Shown here: positions 1-4,920 of the stretch, piece by piece
Layout of the letters: the number at the start of each line of letters is the position of its first letter
Numbering within the stretch: the stretch's first letter is position 1
Source: Actinomycetota bacterium
Lineage (GTDB): Bacteria > Actinomycetota > Aquicultoria > Subteraquimicrobiales > UBA9087
Direction of reading: 5' to 3'
Length of the DNA stretch: 7,500 bases
Assembly (NCBI GenBank): GCA_003491635.1
Contig: DNCG01000032.1
Coordinates: 1 to 7,500, forward strand
The notes under the pieces: generated by a model
What the model was told of the DNA's origin: nothing
The model's database searches: none
Seen by the model: only the letters and a program-made list of their open reading frames with translations
Made by a program: the position numbers and the translations under genes

Positions 1-111
1 GATGGCAGATGGCAGATGGCTTTTACTATCAGCTATCGAGGCCGTAAGGCCGGGCCATCGAGCGAACGATAGTGAGCGAGCCATCAGCCGAGCTGTCAAG
101 CTGGCAGCTAA
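1..111. repeat. Repeat- and hairpin-rich spacer upstream of argH
   Basis: No gene is seen here. The stretch opens with three tandem copies of the 7-mer GATGGCA (1-20, last copy one base short). A GGCC stem with a GTAA tetraloop sits at 40-51, nested inside a longer pairing of CTATCG (33-38) with CGATAG (67-72). GAGCGA occurs twice, at 60-65 and 74-79. AGCTG (91-95) can pair with CAGCT (105-109), just ahead of the argH ribosome binding site at 114-119. There is no T-run, so it is not an obvious intrinsic terminator. It resembles the low-complexity intergenic repeats scattered through some bacterial genomes, but I recognise no named family. The left end is cut by the window edge. Confidence 0.6.
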
Positions 112-124
112 CGAGGAGGTATAG

Positions 125-1522
125 ATGAAACTCTGGGGTGGACGTTTTAAGAAGAAAACGGACGAGTTGGTCGAGGAGTACACGGCTTCTCTACCCTTCG
201 ATCGTCGCCTCTATAAGTGCGATATCCGGGGAAGCATTGTCCATGCAAATATGCTTGCCAAGTGTGGGATAATCTCCCGCGATGAAGCGAGCAAAATGGT
301 GAACGGACTGAGGGAGATCGAGAGGGATATCAAGGAGGGAAAGTTTTCCTTCGACATCGCAGATGAGGATATCCATATGGCCATTGAACGGGCTCTGATT
401 GAAAAAATTGGTCCCATTGGAGGCAAACTTCACACCGCCAGGAGTCGGAACGATCAGGTCGTTACCGATCTGCGCCTCTTCCTAAAAAACGAGATATTGA
501 CCGTGGGTAACCTTCTGGTCGGTTTGCAGCAAGTTCTCCTTGAATTGGCGGAGAAAAACATCGGTATCATTATGCCCGGATATACGCATCTTCAAAGGGC
601 ACAACCGGTGTTCTTTTCCCACCATTTGATGGCTTATTTTTTCATGTTTCAACGGGACTTCAAGCGGTTGAAATGTTGCTATAAGTGGATGGATTCGATG
701 CCATTGGGTTCCGGAGCTTTGGCGGGTACCTCTTTTCCTATCGATCGGGAGTTCGTTGCGAAAGAGCTTGGTTTTTATAAGGTTGGTGAGAACAGCCTGG
801 ATGCCGTGAGCGACCGCGACTTTGTCGTGGACTTTCTGGCCGTCGCTTCGTTGTTGATGGTTCATTTGAGCAGGTTTTGCGAGGAGCTCGTTCTGTGGTC
901 CACGGAGGAGTTTGGCTTCATCGAATTGGACGAGGCCTATACCACCGGTTCCAGTATCATGCCTCAGAAGAAGAACCCGGATGTGGCCGAGCTGATTCGG
1001 GGCAAATCCGGTCGCGTCTTCGGCCATTTGATGGGTATGCTCACTGTCCTCAAGGGCCTACCACTTGCTTACAATCGCGATCTCCAGGAGGACAAGGAAG
1101 CTTTGTTCGATGCCGTCGATACCGTGAAGATGACCTTGAAGGTCTTTACCGGGATGCTTGCTTTTTTGAAACCGAATCCAAAGAAGATGAAGATGGCCAC
1201 GGAAAGGGGCTATCTCGTCGCGACCGACATGGCCGATTATTTGACGGGAAAGGGGCTCCCCTTCAGGGAAGCTCATGAGGTGGTAGGTAAGATAGTGAGC
1301 TTTTGCCTTGAGAAGGGTTGCTCGTTTGACCAGCTGAATCTGGGGGATTATCGCAAGTTTTCCCCTCAATTCGACGAGGACATATTTGAGATTGTAAAGG
1401 TTGAGAATTCGGTGGAGTCCAAGATCAGCCAGGGTGGAACGTCTTCCAATCGTGTTCGGGAGCAGTTCGGGATAGCTGCGAAGCTCATCGCTGAGGAGGA
1501 AAAGTGGCTAAGGGCCCACTAG
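125..1522 (+). CDS. argH: Argininosuccinate lyase
   Basis: This cytoplasmic enzyme splits argininosuccinate into arginine and fumarate, the last step of arginine synthesis. The 465-residue length is normal for the family. Seen motifs: an N-terminal KLWGGRF (2-8); TARSRNDQV (104-112); GYTHLQRAQP (152-161), where His155 corresponds to the family's catalytic histidine; the fumarase/aspartase superfamily signature GSSIMPQKKNPD (275-286), which carries the catalytic serine loop; and RDLQEDKE (318-325). The C-terminal GGTSSNRV (437-444) replaces the more usual GGTAPxRV, a mild variation. The start is well supported: AGGAGG at 114-119 lies five bases before the ATG and the N-terminus matches the family. 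Family members are homotetramers. argG usually lies nearby and could be upstream of the window, but it is not visible. polX follows after a gap of about 108 bp. Confidence 0.97.
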   Translation: MKLWGGRFKKKTDELVEEYTASLPFDRRLYKCDIRGSIVHANMLAKCGIISRDEASKMVNGLREIERDIKEGKFSFDIADEDIHMAIERALIEKIGPIGGKLHTARSRNDQVVTDLRLFLKNEILTVGNLLVGLQQVLLELAEKNIGIIMPGYTHLQRAQPVFFSHHLMAYFFMFQRDFKRLKCCYKWMDSMPLGSGALAGTSFPIDREFVAKELGFYKVGENSLDAVSDRDFVVDFLAVASLLMVHLSRFCEELVLWSTEEFGFIELDEAYTTGSSIMPQKKNPDVAELIRGKSGRVFGHLMGMLTVLKGLPLAYNRDLQEDKEALFDAVDTVKMTLKVFTGMLAFLKPNPKKMKMATERGYLVATDMADYLTGKGLPFREAHEVVGKIVSFCLEKGCSFDQLNLGDYRKFSPQFDEDIFEIVKVENSVESKISQGGTSSNRVREQFGIAAKLIAEEEKWLRAH

Positions 1523-1559
1523 AGGTTCGACGCGGCCATCTGATGGATGGTGCCACTTT
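1501..1559 (+). other. Inverted repeat across the argH stop codon
   Basis: AAAGTGGC (1501-1508), in the last codons of argH, is an exact reverse complement of GCCACTTT (1552-1559) in the spacer. A second local pairing, AGTGG (1503-1507) with CCACT (1516-1520), would compete with it. GGCCATC (1534-1540) can also pair imperfectly with GATGGTGCC (1546-1554). No T-run follows, so a terminator role is doubtful; an mRNA 3' end structure or chance are equally possible. Confidence 0.3.
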
Positions 1560-1630
1560 CGCATTTCGGGAATACTGAAATTTTGATGAAATAGCGATGC
1601 CTCTTGAGGGTAGTTGCGGTGGTGTCTGCT

Positions 1631-3349
1631 ATGGATAATCAACGGGTTGGAGACATACTCGATGAAATTGGAGACATGCTCGACATCCAGGGCGAGATAT
1701 CCTTCAAGATCCAGGCTTATCATAGGGCGGCCAATGCCATCCGCAGTTTCCCCGAGGACATAAATAAGGTCTGGCGGGAAAATCGCCTGAAAGACATTCG
1801 GGGTGTGGGGAAAAGTATCGCGGAGAAAGTTGAAGAACTTCTAGGGACCGGACGACTTATTTTCTACGAGGAGCTGAAGGAAAAGGTTCCCCCATCTCTC
1901 CTCGACCTCATGCAGGTCCCGGGCGTTGGCCCCAAGAAGGCCAAGATCTTCTACGAAGAGCTTGGGATAACCACCATTGAGGAACTTCTTGGGGCTATTG
2001 AAGCGCATCGAATAGCTCCCCTTCGAGGTATGGGGGCGAAGACTGAGGAAAACATCCTTCGAGGAATTCAACTTTTTCAACGAAGTCGAGAGAGGATCTT
2101 GCTTTTTGAGGCCCACGGCATCGCCGAGAAGATCGTGAGCGATTTCAGGAAATATCCCTTCGTGAAGGGTGTGGATATGGCCGGTTCCCTGAGGAGGATG
2201 AAGGAGACAATCGGCGATATCGATATCCTCGTCGGCTCCAACGAGCCCCTGAAAGTAGCGGAGGTTTTTTGCCATCTCCCCGAGACTGCCGAGGTTCTGG
2301 CCAAAGGTGAGACGAAGTGCAGTATAATCACGAAGAGTGGCCTTCAAGTCGATCTGCGGGTGGTGGCCTCGGAATCCTATGGAGCTGCCCTTCAGTATTT
2401 TACGGGTTCGAAAGAGCACAATATTCGCCTCCGCGAGATTGCCAAGAAGAAAGGGCTTAAGATCAGCGAATATGGGATATTCGAGGTAGCAATGGGCAAG
2501 CGGCTCGGTGGCGAGAAGGAGGAAGACATCTACCGTATCTTGGGTCTGGACTATATGCCTCCCACATTACGAGAAAACAAGGGTGAGGTGGAGGCGGCCT
2601 TGGGGCACCGGCTGCCGAAACTCATTGAGCTCAAGGATATACGGGGTGATCTGCACGTCCACTCGATCTGGAGCGATGGCTCAAGCAGGATCGAGCAGTT
2701 GGTAGAGGAATCCCGAAAGCTGGGCTATGAATATCTTGGTCTTTGTGATCATGCTGCGCGTCTCAAGGTGGCCGGGGGCATGGAGCTCAAGGATGTGGAG
2801 AAAAGGCTTCAGGAGGTAAAAAGGGTGAACGAGGAAACCCCAAACTTTACCGTCTTAAATGGGGTGGAGCTGAACATCGAAAACGATGGAGCTGTCGACT
2901 ATCCCGAGGAAATTTTGGCCCAGTTCGACCTGGTCACTGCCTCGATTCATTGGGGGTTTGGGCAATCTAAAGAACAGCTGACCAGAAGGCTCTTAAAGGC
3001 TATGGAAAATCCCTATATCCATGCCATCAGTCATCCCACCGGGCGGATATTGGGCAAGCGTGATCCCTATCCTCTCGATATGGAGTTGGTCTTTAAGGTT
3101 GCCGCCGAGACCGAAACTTTCTTGGAGTTGAACTCCTTCCCCGATCGGCTTGATTTAAAGGACGATCATCTTAAACAGGCCAAAGAAGAGTTCGGTTGTA
3201 AGTTCATCATCGGAACTGATGCTCATGGGGCGGGACAGCTTCCTTATATAAAGTATGGTGTGGTCACCGCCCAACGCGGTTGCCTGGAGTCCGAGGATGT
3301 TCTGAATACCTATCCGATCGACAGGTTGATGAAAATGCTGAGGAAGTAG
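1631..3349 (+). CDS. polX: DNA polymerase/3'-5' exonuclease PolX
   Basis: This is a bacterial family X polymerase that fills short gaps during base-excision repair, with a C-terminal PHP metal-dependent nuclease domain. Numbering is from the ATG at 1631 (572 residues, close to the roughly 570 of Bacillus PolX). An N-terminal helix-hairpin-helix region covers about 1-150, with RGVGKSIAEKV (57-67) and VPGVGPKKA (96-104). The nucleotidyltransferase core has GSLRR (185-189) and GDIDIL (195-200); Asp196, Asp198 and Asp241 fit the catalytic triad. The PHP domain (about 338-572) shows DLHVHSIWSDG (340-350), DH (373-374), Glu413, His440, SHPTGR (467-472) and GTDAHG (529-534), so all expected metal ligands are present. 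The frame is open from a TTG at 1604 and a GTG at 1622 is possible, but MDNQRVGDIL matches how relatives begin. No strong ribosome site precedes 1631; GAGGG (1606-1610) would suit the GTG better. Confidence 0.95.
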   Translation: MDNQRVGDILDEIGDMLDIQGEISFKIQAYHRAANAIRSFPEDINKVWRENRLKDIRGVGKSIAEKVEELLGTGRLIFYEELKEKVPPSLLDLMQVPGVGPKKAKIFYEELGITTIEELLGAIEAHRIAPLRGMGAKTEENILRGIQLFQRSRERILLFEAHGIAEKIVSDFRKYPFVKGVDMAGSLRRMKETIGDIDILVGSNEPLKVAEVFCHLPETAEVLAKGETKCSIITKSGLQVDLRVVASESYGAALQYFTGSKEHNIRLREIAKKKGLKISEYGIFEVAMGKRLGGEKEEDIYRILGLDYMPPTLRENKGEVEAALGHRLPKLIELKDIRGDLHVHSIWSDGSSRIEQLVEESRKLGYEYLGLCDHAARLKVAGGMELKDVEKRLQEVKRVNEETPNFTVLNGVELNIENDGAVDYPEEILAQFDLVTASIHWGFGQSKEQLTRRLLKAMENPYIHAISHPTGRILGKRDPYPLDMELVFKVAAETETFLELNSFPDRLDLKDDHLKQAKEEFGCKFIIGTDAHGAGQLPYIKYGVVTAQRGCLESEDVLNTYPIDRLMKMLRK

Positions 3350-3356
3350 TTGCCAG

Positions 3357-3377
3357 GGGTCAAGGGTCATGGGTCAG
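3357..3377. repeat. Three tandem 7-bp GGGTCAN repeats
   Basis: GGGTCAA, GGGTCAT and GGGTCAG stand head to tail directly after the polX stop codon. The same period of seven and the same copy number occur in the GATGGCA run at the left edge of the window, although the sequence differs. Confidence 0.75.
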
Positions 3378-3382
3378 GGACC

Positions 3383-3451
3383 AGTTCGAAACTCAAAATT
3401 ATGAATTAGGAATTCGAAACTCGTAATTAGAAATTCGAAACTCGGAATTAG
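3383..3451. repeat. AT-rich direct repeats, left arm of a long inverted repeat
   Basis: Three copies of a 20-bp unit with core TTCGAAACTC begin at 3383, 3411 and 3432. The second and third match at 19 of 20 positions; the first is more diverged (about 16 of 20). Each contains the palindrome TTCGAA. The arm is partly complementary to 3464-3529. Exact pairings are 3405-3416 with 3476-3487 (12 bp) and 3442-3451 with 3511-3520 (10 bp). Unequal spacing of 28 and 21 bp and the lack of unique spacers argue against a CRISPR array. Confidence 0.75.
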
Positions 3452-3463
3452 CAAGGGCAAACA

Positions 3464-3529
3464 AATTCCTAATAACGAATTCCTAATAACGAATTCCGAA
3501 TACCGAATAACTAATTCCGAATAACGAAT
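3464..3529. repeat. 14-bp direct repeats, right arm of the inverted repeat
   Basis: The unit AATTCCTAATAACG stands twice exactly in tandem (3464-3477 and 3478-3491). Diverged copies follow at 3492-3505 (12 of 14) and 3513-3526. Together with 3383-3451 this fills most of the polX-mpg spacer and could fold into a long, interrupted AT-rich hairpin. Such repeats produce meaningless open frames on the reverse strand with repeated FEFLI- and VIRNS-like peptides; those should not be annotated as proteins. Confidence 0.75.
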
Positions 3530-3564
3530 AGCGATATTGGGCATCTGATGAGGGTAGAGGACGA

Positions 3565-3883
3565 ATGATTCCTTTGAAAAAGAACTTTTACGCGAGAGAC
3601 ACCAAGATGGTTGCTCGGGATCTCTTGGGCAAGGTGCTGGTCCATTGCCTTCCCGAGGGAACGGTGTCGGGAAGGATTGTGGAGACCGAAGCCTATTTTG
3701 GCGGTGGGCATAAATTTTTCCCATAACGGAACCGATCTGACCAAGGGAAAATTATTCATTTGTGCCTATGGACAAGAAAGACCATTTCTGATAAAATCCT
3801 CGAAGAGGATTGGCATCTCTGTCGCCGAAGATGATTTGTTGAGGTATTATATCGGGGGCAACGAGTTTGTTTCCAGGAAGTAG
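3565..3883 (+). pseudogene. mpg: 3-methyladenine DNA glycosylase (AAG/Mpg family), internal deletion with frameshift
   Basis: An intact protein would excise alkylated purines to start base-excision repair. The N-terminal part runs from the ATG at 3565 (GTAGAGG just upstream) and reads FYARDTKMVARDLLGKVLV, then GRIVETEAYFGGG (36-48). It keeps the Glu42 and Tyr44 that correspond to the catalytic Glu125 and DNA-intercalating Tyr127 of human AAG. The frame then ends at a TAA at 3724-3726. The family C-terminus continues in another frame from about 3710: INFSHNGTDLTKGKLF, then RIGISVAEDDLLRYYIGGNEFVSR, ending at TAG 3881-3883. The two parts total about 105 residues against a usual 190-205, so some 90-100 residues are missing, including the segment with the active-site His and the G-x-YVY-x-YG core. 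The junction lies near 3705-3712. An assembly error is the main alternative to a real deletion. Confidence 0.88.
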
Positions 3884-3902
3884 AATATTTGTGGTGGGAC
3901 GA

Positions 3903-3919
3903 CCCCGCCTATGGCGGGG
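3903..3919. other. Perfect GC hairpin ahead of the NIF3 gene
   Basis: CCCCGCC (3903-3909) and GGCGGGG (3913-3919) form a perfect 7-bp stem with a TAT loop. What follows is ATTGAAAAGGAGG, which is the ribosome site of the next gene and not a T-run, so it is not a standard intrinsic terminator on the + strand. It lies 5' to the NIF3 start and could be a REP-like palindrome, a leader hairpin, or a barrier to transcripts from the broken mpg gene. Confidence 0.55.
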
Positions 3920-3940
3920 GATTGAAAAGGAGGCGCATAG

Positions 3941-4906
3941 ATGAAACTGAAAGAGATTTATGAACTAGCTGTGAAGTTGGGCATGGAGGCTGATCCGCGA
4001 GGGAAGAAAGAGGCGGAGAATGTCCTCGCTCGAACGAGGGAAAAATATGAGAAGATGAAGGAGGAAGAGAAGGAGTTTTTTGATCTTGAGAAGCTCACCA
4101 ACCCCTATTCGGACACCCGGATCCTCTGGGGCGATCCAGAACTCAAGGTCACTGGTGTCCTTTCGGGGATTGATCTCGAGGCTGAGGAAGCTTTGCTGGC
4201 CGATAGGTTAAACCAAGGGGGTGAGGGGATAAATCTTCTTCTTGCTCATCACCCGGAGGGGAAGGCCTTGGCTGCCCTGCCCGATGTCATGCTCATGCAA
4301 GCGGATCTCTGGCACAAGCAAGGGGTGCCCATAAATATTGGGGATGTCCTTATTGATCGGCGGGTGAAGGAGGTTTTTCGACATCTTCTTCCACTCAATC
4401 ACCGGAGGGCGGTGGATGTAGCTCGTCTCCTCAACCTTGCTTTCATGAGTGTTCACACCCCCGCTGACAACCTTGTCACTTCCTATCTACAGAAGCTTTT
4501 CGACAAAAAGAAACCTTATGCTCTTAAGGACATCGTTGAGGAGCTCAAGAAGATATCTGAATATAAAGCGGCTGCCAAAGAGGGGGTTGGCCCCACTATT
4601 CTTGTTGGCGATGAAAATAAGAGGTCGGGAAGGATTATGGTGGATATGACGGGGGGCACCGAGGGACCTGAGGAGATTATGGAGAAGCTAGCCGATGCCG
4701 GTGTGGGAACCCTTGTCGGCATGCACATGGGAGACAAATTGCGCAAGAAGGCGGAGGAGCATCACATCAATGTGGTCATTGCTGGACATGTGGCCAGCGA
4801 TGCCATCGGGCTCAATCTCTTTCTGGATAAGTTGGAAGAGAAAGGTTTAAAGATCCTTACCTGTTCCGGTCTGGATAGAGTGAGTCGCCTATCCGGCGGC
4901 GAATAA
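3941..4906 (+). CDS. NIF3-family dinuclear metal-binding protein (NGG1p-interacting factor 3-like)
   Basis: The protein has 321 residues and no signal peptide or membrane segment, so it should be cytoplasmic. NIF3 proteins are widespread, form a two-metal site and have no settled biochemical role; GTP cyclohydrolase-like naming in databases is unproven. Visible family features: NLLLAHHPEG (98-107) with the His103-His104 pair, SVHTPADN (170-177) with His172 and Asp176 in place of the more usual HTNxD, and VIAGHVASDAIG (279-290) with His283 and Asp287. The N-terminal part (about 1-55) is strongly charged and probably helical, and the version seen here is longer than the compact roughly 250-residue type. 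The start is secure: AAAAGGAGG (3925-3933) lies seven bases before the ATG. The gene stands after the mpg remnant and runs into the convergent penicillin-binding protein gene, so it may be transcribed alone. Confidence 0.88.
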   Translation: MKLKEIYELAVKLGMEADPRGKKEAENVLARTREKYEKMKEEEKEFFDLEKLTNPYSDTRILWGDPELKVTGVLSGIDLEAEEALLADRLNQGGEGINLLLAHHPEGKALAALPDVMLMQADLWHKQGVPINIGDVLIDRRVKEVFRHLLPLNHRRAVDVARLLNLAFMSVHTPADNLVTSYLQKLFDKKKPYALKDIVEELKKISEYKAAAKEGVGPTILVGDENKRSGRIMVDMTGGTEGPEEIMEKLADAGVGTLVGMHMGDKLRKKAEEHHINVVIAGHVASDAIGLNLFLDKLEEKGLKILTCSGLDRVSRLSGGE

Positions 4907-4915
4907 TCTTTTGTG
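4885..4915 (+). terminator. Weak candidate terminator at the end of the NIF3 gene
   Basis: CGCC (4886-4889) can pair with GGCG (4895-4898), or TCGCC (4885-4889) with GGCGA (4898-4902). The T-rich TAATCTTTT then follows across the stop codon. The stem is short and lies inside the coding end, so support is weak. With only 14 bp between the convergent genes, any terminator must overlap coding sequence. Confidence 0.25.
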
Positions 4916-4920
4916 TCTCG

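Noticed and set aside
482..1027. Reverse-strand 181-codon frame inside argH
   Set aside because: Shadow of a strongly supported gene; no recognisable domain or ribosome site.
1841..2419. Reverse-strand 192-codon frame inside polX
   Set aside because: Antisense of the conserved helix-hairpin-helix and polymerase core; no protein family features.
3383..3529. CRISPR array
   Set aside because: Units are 14 and 20 bp, diverged, AT-rich, unevenly spaced or head to tail, with no unique spacers and no cas genes.
3374..3724. Reverse-strand open frame of 116 codons with repeated FEFLI/VIRNS-like peptides
   Set aside because: It is the translation of the AT-rich intergenic repeats plus the antisense of the mpg remnant; no ribosome site and no protein-like composition.
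3611..3883. Forward 90-codon frame as an independent small gene
   Set aside because: Its first 33 or so codons are the out-of-frame shadow of the mpg N-terminus; only the part after about 3710 is meaningful, as the mpg C-terminus.
3903..3919. Intrinsic terminator
   Set aside because: The stem is good but no T-run follows on either strand, so it is listed only as a hairpin.
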